Of a DNA stretch of 64,000 nucleotides, positions 50,302-62,074 are shown piece after piece. Under the pieces are notes generated by a model, which saw nothing but the letters and a program-made list of their open reading frames with translations, was not told the DNA's origin and did not search any database. The translations under genes were made by a program, and so were the position numbers. Every line of letters begins with the position of its first letter. Position 1 is the stretch's first letter. The stretch is from Parietichytrium sp. I65-24A (taxonomy: Eukaryota; Sar; Bigyra; Thraustochytrida; Thraustochytriidae): NCBI GenBank assembly GCA_012862575.1, contig BLSF01000007.1, positions 434,001 to 498,000 on the forward strand. The letters run 5' to 3'.

Positions 50302-53300
50302 ATGCTGTCCGAAGGCGTGGACGAGAGCTCGCTCCTGGCGAATGTAGAAAGCGCGGGCGAGGAGAGAGTGAGTGCAAGAAGACGCAAGTCATTGGGGGCT
50401 CAGAAGACTGCGTTCGACCTGGTGGATCACTTTAGTTTGCGGAGAAGCGTATTTAGGTACAAAGACAAGGTCGTGCTTAATGGCGTCAGGCACCAGCTCA
50501 TATTTGAGCTCGAAGAGAATGATGAGGTGGAGGGAGACGGTGACAAAGATCGCCGTGTGCTGATTTCGGTGCGCAGGGCGTCCGTCTATGGCGGGGGGAT
50601 CTTCATGCTCAAGTTTTTGTATTCTTATGTTGCCATGTTTATGTTTGGAGTTGCGGCCGTGTTTTCTGTCCTGGTTTTCTTGCATTACGGTGTCGGAGTT
50701 GTACTTGTTGGGCTGAGAAACGATAATAACATCGATCAAAAGGTGTACACTTTACTCTCCCTTATCGCGCTCCCGAGCTTCGTCAATACCCTCTCTGTTC
50801 TCATCACGTTTTGCGTCGGCTTTCTTGTAGATATCTGGAACGATTTTGAATTCATCAACAGTGCCTCAGCGATAAACCCCGTCGTGCGCGACTGGATACA
50901 GGTCACTTGCGCAGCCCTTGTTCCAATTGCCACCTTTGGCATAAGCTATTTGGCCGGGGCAGCTTCACCGCTTTCGAATACTCTGCTCGCGGCTCTTTTC
51001 TCCATGTTGGGACTCTTTGCGTTTTGTGTCTTGTACACCCTAGCCCTGGAAGTTTACAGTTCGGTGCGCATTATCAAGTCTTTATTGCCTCGTATAAAGT
51101 CCACCGGCGGAGCGCTGTGGCAACTAGTACTTATCCGAGTGCGGTATGCTTTCGCTCTTTACGAAACCCCCAAGGTGAACCAGGAATGGATAAACAATCT
51201 TGCTGCAGGGGAAGATCCCGAGTCAGCCTTGCAAATGAGGCTCGATCTGGAAAATAAGCTGGGATGCTTCAAGAGTCTCTTTTACGAGAATATCCCCGTT
51301 CGCCGTATGTACAGTCTTGAGAATGTTTTACAGCCTCGGCCAATCATGTCGCGACAAGAAGGATCCATCTTGTTTTTATGTTGCATGACACAGTCGAGGT
51401 TTTTGGGCACTATACCACAGAGCGCAATGTACAGCTCTCTAGCTTGCACTGCTGTGACTCTCCTGCTCCTCTGGCTCGTATTTGTTGGGTATCTCGTATA
51501 CTCTAGCTTTATTCCCACCAGCACAGTGGTTGGCCTCTCGTGTGCTTCCTTTGCAGTCATAGCGTTTATCTTTTGGAGAACCTACAAAGATGTCGCTCGA
51601 TTTAGAAAAACAAACAAGGCCGTGGCAAGTCACTTGCGCAATCTTCGCAGCTCGAGAGATGCAAACGAAGTGGGGTCGAGCCAAAGTGGCAATGATGATG
51701 ACTTGAACGACCGGGATGGCGCTTCCGAACCCTCTGTTGATACCCCAACGCAATTGGATCTCAGTATATACAACGAGGCAAGCACGATTACGTCCCGCAA
51801 GTACATTTATGCACTTCCAAGGTTGCCAGGTGCTCTAATATTGGTGACAGGTAAGTTTTTATGGCTAAACACTTGCTTTCGGACGGGTTGCCTGATGAGT
51901 TCTCCCTCTTCCTTTTGATCGCTTGAAGTGAGCGTTTTCCTCCGCGTGTTTGTTCCTGCGGTCGCATTTCTCCTCCTGGAAGTGCAAGGTTATGCGGCGT
52001 TCTTTCTTGTGTGTTGCATCATAAATGCTACACGTTCCTTCTTCAACGTTCCGCTTCTCCTTCGGATATACGGCGCTGAGGCGTTGGAATCCCTTGAACT
52101 TCCGTTTTTAGATGAGTTCATCGAGGAAAACGTTCAGTCTGAGGAGGATGTTCACGATCTGGAGCGTACAAATGCCACATTGGAGGCCGAGGGCGGTTCG
52201 AGAAACAATGGTCAGCATTATTCAGGGGCGCTCGGAACCTTGTGGAGCCCCGTGCGGCAAGCCGGTGCAGCCAAGTCTGGAGCCGGAGGTCGACGAATCT
52301 ACCTGCTCCTTACTCGTATGACGCGACTAGCGATTCGCAAGTTGTTCCTGTATGTTTTTGGAATGTGTGCCATCGTACTCGTGGGGCTGGTGGCAATCTC
52401 CATTGACATTGACACAACGCACAGTAACTATGCTGGCCCCACTCTTATCGGAAGTGCTTCAAACCTGACTCATCGGGTTTATAGAAAGAGTAAAATGGAA
52501 ATTGGCTTCCAGTATCCAATTTGCGATTTGATGAAGGATGATATCGTGATTGGGTCTAGAGGTGAGGATATAACACAATTGAGCACTATGGATTTGGCGT
52601 TTCTCTCGGACCTTGCTTACTCGGACCAGCTGCACACGCAAGAGGTTGTGAATGAGTGGTTTGGGGATCAAACAGCAATTTACATAAACTCTACGATGTA
52701 CCCTGAGATCGCGTCGCCGAGACGAAGTTCGGTCGTATTTAAGGTTTTTAAGTTTGTGAAGGCACACGCCAGTGGGAAGAAGAAAGATCTCTTTGTCGTG
52801 AGCATTAGAGGTACAATCAACACCCTTGATCTACTGAGTGACATGCAGCTATGGTTCCCGGCGATGCTGTTCCAGATTCTTCGTTCTGTGTTGCCGGTGG
52901 GGTCCATTTGGGATCCAATCATCCCGCAGCTGATAAAATTTATGAATCTTCTGGACACTACCCAGAGGATTGGCAACGAGGTGACCTTCGAAAGTGACGT
53001 GCACACGTTTGTGGAATCTTTGAGGAATAAGAACCCAAAGGCACATATTTTGCTCACAGGACACTCGCTTGGAGGTGGGCTGGCGCTTATTACCGGGAGC
53101 TCACTGAAAGTTCCAGCGATCTCATTCTCTGCGCCAAATGCAGCACTCTCACACCTGAAATTTAATACGCTCCAGGCCAATTTGGACAAATTCACAGTCA
53201 ATGTCATGCCACGCGATGATCCGGTGCCGCACATCGACAAGCACGCGTTGCTGACTGAGTCGATCCTGTGCCGAACTGAAAAGGGCGAAGCCATTGGGAA

Positions 53301-53421
53301 GTGCCATGAGATTACCCGCACGGCTTGTGAGCTAGAGTATGTTTGCGGGTCCGGAGAACGGCCTCCGCTCGCGATCTGCAACTCTACTTACAAGTATCCA
53401 GATCCGACCCCAGTCAAGTAG
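50302..53421 (+). CDS. Membrane class 3 lipase (diacylglycerol-lipase-like), two exons
   Basis: Exons 50302-51850 and 51929-53421 join to a 1013-residue protein. Removing the intron restores one frame (LVT to VSVFLR). The N-terminal part carries several membrane helices (from about residue 110 to 450), then more helices after the junction and near 670. The C-terminal part is an alpha/beta hydrolase: SIRGT near 806, nucleophile motif GHSLGGG near 893 and MPRDDPVPHID near 945, supplying the likely Asp/His. Membrane helices before a class 3 lipase domain resemble animal sn-1-specific diacylglycerol lipases, which release 2-acylglycerols and fatty acids. The C-terminal Cys residues may form disulfides. 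The start is the first ATG after the repeat array. Confidence 0.9.
51851..51928 (+). other. Spliceosomal intron, 78 bases
   Basis: The intron begins GTAAGT and ends TTGAAG, in phase 1 between the codons for Thr and Ser. It carries an in-frame stop at its end (51916-51918), so unspliced mRNA would yield a 538-residue membrane protein without the lipase domain. It is the only intron I could place confidently in this window. Confidence 0.85.
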
Positions 53422-53588
53422 TGCTGGCTGCGAATGTCCGCAAGAGTAAAGAAGCCAATCAATCAAGTAAGAGAAGAAACACAGGAGGGCTTTTAAAAAT
53501 TTCATCATCTTGATCAAAACATACAAGTTACGCACAATGCATCGAGGATGCTCAAATAATACAATTGCTCCATTCTCCGCCTGGCCTA

Positions 53589-54369
53589 CTAAACACAATA
53601 CAGCTGCTCGCGAAGAGACCGAACGTTGACAGCATGCGAGCCTTGACCAGCAGCAATCATCTGAAACTTGCGCCCGTCCACTCTCCCAAGAAGCGTAGGA
53701 ATTTTGCAAATGTTCCAGTCGTCTACCTTTGCGCTCCGTGTTAGTCTGCCATCTTTGTACGCGCGTATCATGTCACGATATGCAAAGAGAACCAATCCAG
53801 GCACGACGAGAGTGCAGCCTGCAGCGAGGAGTTCAACGCCAAATTTTATTTGTCGAAACGAATTGTTGCGCTGAGCTATCGAGTGTTGGCTAATGGACAG
53901 AAAAAACAATCCAACGCCCAACATCACTTTGTATAATCCGCGAAACAACCCTTCAAATGCTGCGAGAGGCCCTTCGATGCATAGAACGTGAAACAAGCTG
54001 CTCCATACGTAGAAACGAACCGCTTCTTCTGCATCCTTTTCTGAAACAATCCGGTCTGGGTCGTCATCATCATCATCTTCGTCAATATCATCCAGTTCTC
54101 CGTCATTCTCGTCATCTTCTTCGTCATCCGCTTGCGGCATTCCCGCGTTTGCATTCTGTACAGAAAACGGACGGATCGCGGTCATTCTGCGATCGGATGT
54201 CACGGCGCTTGGCATTCTTCTCAGCTGTACCTTGCCGCTCCGTACAGGCTTGTTCCACTGCGCTTCTCCAGTCAAGTGATTAAAATAATACGGATACCCG
54301 CTCGCCTCGTCCTTGTACACCGCCCATCCTTCCCCTAAATCATTCTGAATCATCGTCAAATTCTCTTCC

Positions 54370-54408
<39 letters not shown>

Positions 54409-54557
54409 TCCTCCTCATCATCATCACTATCCTCCTCATCGCTGGACTCCTCCTCATCGCTGGACTCTTCTTCATCGTCGAAAGACTCTTCCTCCAGCAT
54501 GACCTCTTCCTCATGACGGCCCTGCCCTCGCGCACGCCCATATCCCGTGTCCAGCAT
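53589..54557 (-). CDS. Acidic WW-domain membrane protein
   Basis: The protein has 322 residues from the ATG at 54557. Residues about 20-68 are Glu/Ser/Asp-rich and end in a poly-Asp run. One WW domain follows (about 75-103: GWAVYKDEASGYPYYFNHL, then QWNKP). A second acidic stretch precedes two or three hydrophobic segments (about 195-235 and 245-275), so the protein is probably membrane-anchored with its WW domain in the cytosol to bind Pro-rich partners. No family is recognised as a whole. It faces the lipase gene with 167 bases between. A heptamer array sits 15 bases upstream of the start. Confidence 0.8.
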
Positions 54558-54572
54558 GTTTGCCTCAAAACA

Positions 54573-54600
54573 CTGACCCCTGACCCCTGACCCCTGAACC
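54573..54600. repeat. Heptamer tandem repeat (CTGACCC) upstream of the WW membrane protein
   Basis: Three exact CTGACCC units and one CTGAACC, contiguous, directly upstream of the start codon at 54557 (gene on the minus strand). Confidence 0.9.
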
Positions 54601-55150
54601 GTCTTCTGTTGCAGCTGGCAAAAAGAAATGGCCAAGTCTTTGCCGCAAAGACGACGTCTGTCTTACTTTCCAGCTCCTTCACCGAGCGTCCTCGTTCAAC
54701 CTGTTCCAACTTTTACTTTCTCTTTCTTTGACTCGGAATGAATGAATGAATGAACGAATGCATTGAACGACTAATTTTTTCCAAGTGTCTTTTCGATGTT
54801 TTCGATGCGGAAAGAAAATACATAGAACTATGCAGTCACCGTCTTAACAATAGTAACGGAATGTGGGTTAGTCCATGTTAGTCCAAGTGGTTCGAGTGTT
54901 CGAGTAGGTGAGGAGTACAAAAGAAAGAAAGGCGTAAGCGAGGATTCGAGATGTGGAATCCACGGTTGGGCTGATATGTTAAAATACGGGAGGCAAGGTT
55001 GTTGCGCTTGGCGGCCAACAGAGCGTGAATGTGAGAAGCGTACTCGCGCACGGTGTGTTGGAACAGTTGGTTGGAACGCGGGGACGGCCTTACAGTCGCG
55101 GTCGAGATCGCTCTTGCGCGGATAGTGTATGACTCGGCGGCCTGTTAAGG

Positions 55151-55174
55151 GTCAGTGTGTCAGTGTGTCAGTGT
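55151..55174. repeat. Octamer repeat GTCAGTGT, three copies
   Basis: Three exact head-to-tail octamers lie about 250 bases upstream of the coiled-coil gene. Confidence 0.9.
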
Positions 55175-55420
55175 GGAGGAGATCGTGAGCTTGGTTTTGA
55201 AATAGACAGGATTTCACTCAAGGGGTCCACATTTCGCTGGTTTTGCTATTGGAGAAGACGGGATTGCGAGCAAGAGAGCGCTGAATCGCGGAGATAGTGA
55301 GCGTCGAAAGGGATTTTGGGAGCTCTTGTGTTAATGCTTATGCGCTCAAGCTCAAAAGCTCGGACATCTGGCTAAGCTTGGAGAGCGCGGTGGTTGCATT
55401 GGTGGTCGTGGTTGGAGCAA

Positions 55421-55891
55421 ATGAATGCGAAAGGGCAGGTCGATCTAAAGCCGCCGCCGTTTGCGTGCAGGGGCAGGCAGTTCCATCTGCGAGAGCCCGA
55501 GCTTGATGCCGCGAAGAGAGCGATGATCAAGTCGGCGATTCACAAACGCATGATCGGAAGGGTGGTGAGCTTGGTTAGAGAGCGGAACACGGCGTGTGCG
55601 GAAAAGAAGCGCATGCTTACCCTGGAGAAGTCCAAGCTGGTTATGGAGCGGCAAGAGATTGATCTGGTGTCTCGGATCCGAAGTCTTGAACAGCAGCAGG
55701 ACACGCTGGAAATGTTGCTCCAACAAATTGACAGGAAATCAAGTGAATCTCCGGATGAGGAAGAGAAGCCACAGGAAGAGAAAAACGGGGTTGAATCTGG
55801 TCACAAAGGCGAGATTGTTGACAGAAAGAGAAAGGCAGATGAGATGGGCGAAGGCGCACCAATTGAGGATAAAAAGTTGAGGAGTGAATAG
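55421..55891 (+). CDS. Small coiled-coil protein
   Basis: The 156-residue protein starts at the ATG at 55421 (MNAKGQVDLKPPPFACRGRQ). Residues about 35-110 are one long charged helix, with leucines in register at LEKSKL, IRSLEQQQDTLEMLLQQI. The tail is acidic and then holds DRKRKADE and KKLRSE, possible nuclear signals. No family recognised; size and shape would fit a subunit of a larger complex. Confidence 0.6.
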   Translation: MNAKGQVDLKPPPFACRGRQFHLREPELDAAKRAMIKSAIHKRMIGRVVSLVRERNTACAEKKRMLTLEKSKLVMERQEIDLVSRIRSLEQQQDTLEMLLQQIDRKSSESPDEEEKPQEEKNGVESGHKGEIVDRKRKADEMGEGAPIEDKKLRSE

Positions 55892-58800
55892 GCTTTTCTG
55901 AAACACTTTAAGTGTGTTGATAAATGGTGTGTGTCGTGACGTTGCCTTGGCTTCACAGCTTAGGATTGTCGGTACGGGGCGATTTTTTTGGCTCGTCTGA
56001 CGGACGGGGCGTCGTTCTCTATTTAGCAAGTCAGGTGTTCAACTTGCCTCGATCAGCAGCAGGAAGAGGGTTTTAATTCGTCCCTGAACCCTTTACATTA
56101 ATCTCGTTATCCGACCTGAAAAAGCGATGCGGAATGCTTCTGAAACTTTTGGCAGTTCATTGTACATTAAATCGGCGCTGACAATGGCGATGAAGCGGCA
56201 CGTGACCACGTCCACGCTCCACATGCCTAGTAAGACATATGAAATATACCATAAAAGTTTCAACTTGACTGACTGTGAGTACTGTTCCAAACGCAGAGAG
56301 AACTTGCGTGGCGGTGAACTTCGCCGACAGCCCCACGCCCCAGTGCCAATCGTAGACAAGGTGTCCCGTCCCTGAACTACCCTCCTTTGCCAAAATCCCA
56401 GCTCATCTCGGGTTTTTGGTCAACCCCCTTGCCGTTTCGCCCAATGTTTCGGGACCAAAAGTTGACCAGGGAATCGGGTCCTACACAGTTTTCTATGTTT
56501 TATTCTGCAAGTCGTGCACAACTCCCCAGTTGTTACTTGCTCTGTCATTCTACGTGCTATCTTGGCGAAGACGAAGAAGACAATCTATCTTCTTCCCGTT
56601 CCCAGACACCTTGCTACTCGATCGATGCTCATTCTGCCCCGCCATGGCCAATACCACGTCCTAGCCAGAGTTTCCAGAGTCAAAAGAAAGAACTAACACA
56701 GTCACGCAAAAGGGTGAAATGAATTCACAGTCAAGTCTCGCTCCTCCTCGCATTGTAACTTTTCTGTCAATTCCACCTTTAGCTGCCGATGAATAGAGAG
56801 AAGAGAGAGAGAGTTTCCATGACGCTGAAGCGTGCCAATTGCCTAAGCATGATCGCAGGTATTTGCGTGTCTTATGCAATGCCTGAATGAGGCTGAAAGA
56901 CTGTGACGCATCGAAACGACTTTCTCTTGCGATCCCGGATAGTTTTCTTTCATCCTTTTCATTCATGAACAATCAATTCAAGTAAAAGAAAAAAGCCAGG
57001 AAGAGAAGGAGGTGGCATCGAGAAGTTGAAGCACGTGCCACGGGGTACTGAGTACCGGTCACAGTCTGAGGAGAAGGGTGAAGTGTAGATGTTATACCCA
57101 AAGCCTGAGGGTAGACTGGAGAAAGGCTTTGGACCGTCAACTGGGGCTTTTTTTCCAGCTGTTGTGAGAAGCTTTTTGTTACGTCAGCCAGCGCTCACAC
57201 TGGCAGGTGTTCAAGGGCTTTGAATTGTAGATTTTTAAATTTCAATTTCGCAGTTAGATACTCTTTTGATTCGCGTTGGCGCAGACACAGAGTGCGTGTA
57301 TCAGATATATTCGCAGAAGCAGTAGATTGACTTGAAGGGGGGTGGCCATGGGTGGCCAGCCAAATGTCTTCCGGACCAATTTTGCGAGACGACATTTGGA
57401 CTAGTCCTTGCCAAACCAGCTGAGTGAATAGAGTGAGGGCCCCCAAAAGCGCGACAAATCATTGAATTCTAAATTTTACTCTCTTGTTCGAAGTCTCACT
57501 CTACGAGGGCGCAAGATTACAACGTTTATGTTTACATACTTGCAGATGTTTGGCCTGAAAAGCTCGTAAAATCTCCCTTTTCCACCGGGATTGCGCCGTA
57601 CACAAGCGACAGTCGCTCACAATCTCCTCGCGCTCTCGACCGTCGGCCATCACGTAGCGCTCGCAGTCAGTGTAATTGGCTTCCCCGACACACACAGGGT
57701 AACGTTTGCTATTCCACTGTCAGTCAGTCAACAAGATGATACTGTAGTATTGTAGTGAAGCATGGACACCCCTTTCGCCGACTCTATTTTTATGTTATTT
57801 GCCGTAAGCTTATCCTCCCGAATGCCCTTTGGGCTAGAGAGAGAGAGAGAGAGAGAAGGGACAGGGGAGATTATCCAATCCAATTCCAATGCGTATACGT
57901 CCTTCCAATTTTAATGATTCCAATTGCCCAAATTGCTCAAATTGCCCAAATTGCCGATGTTGGGAATACTAGTACTGACTGTGAGAATGCGGCCAAGCTC
58001 TCTCTCTCTCTCTTCCGAACAGAAAAAAAGATCAAAATTTCTCACCACAGACCGCGAGAGAAAATGTGACAAAATAAAGATCATGTTTGGCTTCGCTCCT
58101 GAATAACTCTGTCGACATTGGTATTAGCCCAGAAGAAGAGCGACACGAGTTTTTTTGTATACAACAAGTGCGAGAGCCCGCGAGACAGCCGTCGATCTAA
58201 AGGGATCTTTTGGATCGAGTTTGCCGGATGGATGCGTGCGCATGCTTTGTTTTTCAATCTGTTCCCACACTGACGGCTATTTGTGAAGAGGATGTCAGCG
58301 ATGGAAATCAAACCGAAAGCTTTTCGATACGCCAGCGCGAGAGCATATTCAGGGCATGGACTCGATAGTCACTGCGACTTTTGCGAGGAGAAACGGTGGC
58401 ACCGGTACTTGTACTCACAGTAGGCATCCGGGATCAAGTCCCTGGGCCATGGCATTGCCAGGTGTCGTCGCGCGAGCTTCAGTGGACATTGACAGTGAAA
58501 TATCTCCGCTCTTGAGCTCGTTTTAATTCTGTCAGGTGAAAGCCGTTGATATCCGAGCCGCCGCCGCGAAAGGCAGGCACAGTGGCAAGCAAATAAATTG
58601 CCAGAGCTGAGTTGGGGCATCCAAAACATAGGTAGACATTTTTTATTACTTAGGTCGCCCTCTCTCTCTTTCCTGCGACGACAAAGTGCAAAGAGAAGCC
58701 AACAAACAATCCACTGACCAAATGCGAGCGTTACCTCGACGCGGAGGGACCAACTCACACATCATCAAACGGGCTTTTGAACAACACTGGCATATTGGCA

Positions 58801-61800
58801 ACGGAGTCCAACTTGAACACACACACACACACGAACATGCACACACTTTCCTCAGACCCGGACACCCCCAGACCGCGACTGCCGTGGACTAGCGCTGGCA
58901 TATGGCACATCGAATATGCACACAGTGCTTTCTTTCCCCCATGAGATCCATGAGATTTATTTCTCCCCGTTTTCTCCTGCTACTCGAGTGCTGAGCACCC
59001 GTACCTCAACGCTAAGCAGCTTTGCACCCGCGAGCGACGGGCGTAGGTAGCCTCAACGCGTGGAAATCCGCGAGAAAAGAAACAGAGAAAACGCCCAAAC
59101 GACATGCCGTGAGAAGTATCTTGTCCAGAGCGCAAGCATTGCCAAAAGCTTGGCTGATCGTCACAGGATGCGGATGTGAATGCCACCACGAACGACTCTG
59201 GGCAGACTTGCATTGACTGTGAATTTAGACTTTAGATTGAAGATGCTGACAGGTCTCGCCCCGTTTTGGCTAGCTAACTAGCTCTGCTTTCGCACGAGCT
59301 TTGGTGAGAAATTCTGTGTGGATTCGCGTGCCCAGAGCGTTGCTGTTCAGTGTCAATTCGCCCTTCTCGTATACTCTCGTTACTAGCTCGAACTTAAAAG
59401 AATATACCATGCCAGTACAGGTACCCAGCAAGACCCATGCAACAGCGTGATTTACGTTTACTCAGCAGTAGTGGCGGTATCGGCACAGTAACGGCAGGCT
59501 AGATTTTGATGCGTTTTGTTCGTGTCCAGGAATACGGTAAGCCACATTTCAAATTCACAGTCAATGCACATTTCACACAAGTCCTTCATCTCTTTCATAG
59601 CGTTCGAAAGCTCCAGAGGCTGCAGCATACATCCATGATTTACCGAACTTGGATGGCAGATGGCACGTGGAGCGCAGCCTGCACAACTAGAAAGACTGTG
59701 AAAACTGTGAAAACAAGAAATTGAAAGAATGAAAGATGCCATCGTTTCGTTTCGCTGGCCAAAGTAGCACTCACTCAGCAAGAACGTTATTACTCACCAC
59801 CTAGAGGATAGTAGTACGCTCGCAGGACACCCAGCCTTAATTTTTTGCTAAAATCAGCTAACCCAACTCCCTTTCATGTCCCTTCGGACGAGCCCAAAAG
59901 TTGACGATCCATCTTTTTATCACCGCTTTCGTAGCGATACTATTAATAGTAGTCACATTCCACACTCGCCACAGTTCGTTGCTTACTTCTTGGCAGCGTA
60001 AACTATAGCCCAGTTGGCCTATCTACAGGGGGAGTGGAAGAGTTATTAAAGTTAATCCAGGATCATGATGGAGGGTTGGTGAGCGAACAACAGTTTACAG
60101 GAAGTTATTTCGATTTGATTCTAAAATTGTAAAATTGTGGAGGAAAAATAAAAAGAAGATCTGAAATTTCTGTTGGCTGGTGTTTTGTAAAGTTGAAAAC
60201 GTATATTCTATTCCAATTTTTAAAAATATTTGCTTGCGGCGCAAAGAAAGAAGCGAAAACGGGTGAGATTAGCAAAGTCTGACTTGGCTGTCTTTCTTTC
60301 TTGCCGAGTGGACTCGAAATCTCATCTCACAGTGGACAATCTCGCCGTTTCTTATGAATCAACCTCCATTTCATCGTCGTTTGTGTCTATTTCAGAGAGC
60401 TATGCCGCAGGGCACGGGCTCATGCTCTCGCGGAGAGTTTCAAGGCTTCAATAAAGTTGGAGATTGGTCATCACTTCTGTAAAAATAAACAAGATAAACT
60501 CATCGTTCACTGTTCAAAAGAAAGAAACTCGAGTCAAGAGGAGCTCGCTTTCACGCCCTTCCTTCTTGGGTGTCGAAAACAGAGTACATTGCGGAGGAAG
60601 CGATGAATGAATGGATGAATGAATGCATGAATGATAAATGTGTGCATGCATGCACGCTCCAGCTAGCTAGATTTTCCACCTTGTTCTTGTTCTTGGAACG
60701 CCAGACCATGTCAGAGAGATGAGATCGATCGCATCGAGTCGAGCGTGTCGAGCGACGGAGTTGGGCGGTACTCCCGTTTTCAAGAGTGCACCGTAGCTAG
60801 CGACACCATCCGAGTCCGACTTGGAAGCAAAACAGTGAACAGTGGACAGTGAATGAAGTGAACCCGCCTGCCACATTCACTTACTCCCTCCCTCCCTCTC
60901 TCTCTCCTCCCAACTTGAACGTAGACAAATGCTTCGCCCCCCTCCCTTCCTCCTTCCCTCCGCATCCCCTCTCCTCTCATCGTGGACCTAAAAACCCGAT
61001 GGCCAACACGTCTTCTGGCAGGTGCTGTGTTGTAAGTAAAGAGTGGAGGAAGCAAAAGGCAGCAAGGCAGCGGAGGAACGGAGGAAGGCGGCGGGAAGAA
61101 GAAGGAAGGACTCGACGGCCGTCTCTCTTCGTGTGCAGTAATGGGAAGCCAGCGCCAAGCATAGACCCGCGTCGCATGCGCATTCTAAGAATCGCGAGAA
61201 GTTGCAATAGAGTCTGTGTGTATCATACGGAGGATCGGTGTTGTGAAGTTCTGGGTAGGGAGAGGGCGCTTAGCGAGAATTCACACAAGTCGAATGCGAT
61301 AAGAGATACACTGCTTGCTGTGAGCCACCCAAGCAGTTCTTCTTCCCTTCGTACAGTCAGTTAGCTGTTCGCGTTTATTCGCACTGCCAGCGCGAAAGGG
61401 GCAGAGCTGGACGGCACAAGGTCAAAAGCAAAGCGAAAGCAAAACCAAAACAAAAGCTCTGCGCGCAAGTCGATCGGCAAAGCTTTCAGCCAAGCTTTCT
61501 GTCACCAGCTTAGCTACTGGGTCCCACCAGTACAGGTATAGGCAAGACTGTGTTGAATTGCTTGCTGTCGCACCTATTTACTCATCTATCTATTCGTGCG
61601 GACCTGACAGACTGCTTAGCAACTCATTACTAAAGCATCACCAAAGTCTCGCCGTATTGCTCTTTTCACTACGTCACGCAACTCACGGTTCGCACAAGCA
61701 GCCTCATTCATCTCTGCAACCCGAAACACCCTCGAGCAAGAGCCCGTCCAATTCCAGCACTGATCGATTCAGCGATTTGTGAACAGAGCTGACTTGGTTG

Positions 61801-62074
61801 GATCTTTGTAGATCTCTCCATCCATACCTCTGAACCGTCGAATCACAGTTTGCACCCCCGATCGTACGCAAGCTTGCTCCACGGAAAGCTTCCCGCGCTT
61901 CTTTTCCAACTCGACTGACAGTGAATAAGTAAAGCTTTGTCGCATCAGGCTCCGGTCGATTGGGAAAAGCGAGATCAAATTGGTGGCCAGAGCTAGACCA
62001 CACGATACTTGTACATTGGCCAGCCAGCTTTTGAAGTGCAGTTGATAGTACACAAAAGAGTCCAAGAGAAAGAC
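55892..62074. other. 6.2 kb without a recognisable gene
   Basis: The longest gene-free stretch. Frames present are short or made of simple sequence. It holds GA, CT and CA runs (about 57836-57856, 58001-58013, 58820-58833), a 9-base repeat ATTGCCCAA (about 57923-57955), a GAAT/GCAT repeat (about 60602-60634) and seven TGACWGTGA copies (56270, 56725, 57976, 58490, 59214, 59555, 61916). A frame at 60849-61364 is Pro/Arg low complexity and not convincing. Confidence 0.5.

Larger units (their letters stand above)
54558..55420. other. Divergent intergenic region
   Basis: No gene recognised. It contains the CTGACCC array, a GAAT repeat (about 54739-54757) and three copies of the octamer GTCAGTGT (55151-55174). 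Confidence 0.5.

Noticed and set aside
52680-53381. 233-codon minus-strand frame
   Set aside because: Antisense to the lipase catalytic domain, which has the clear GHSLGGG motif.
60849-61364. 171-codon plus-strand frame
   Set aside because: Starts in a CCT-rich stretch and is Pro/Ser/Arg low complexity without any domain.
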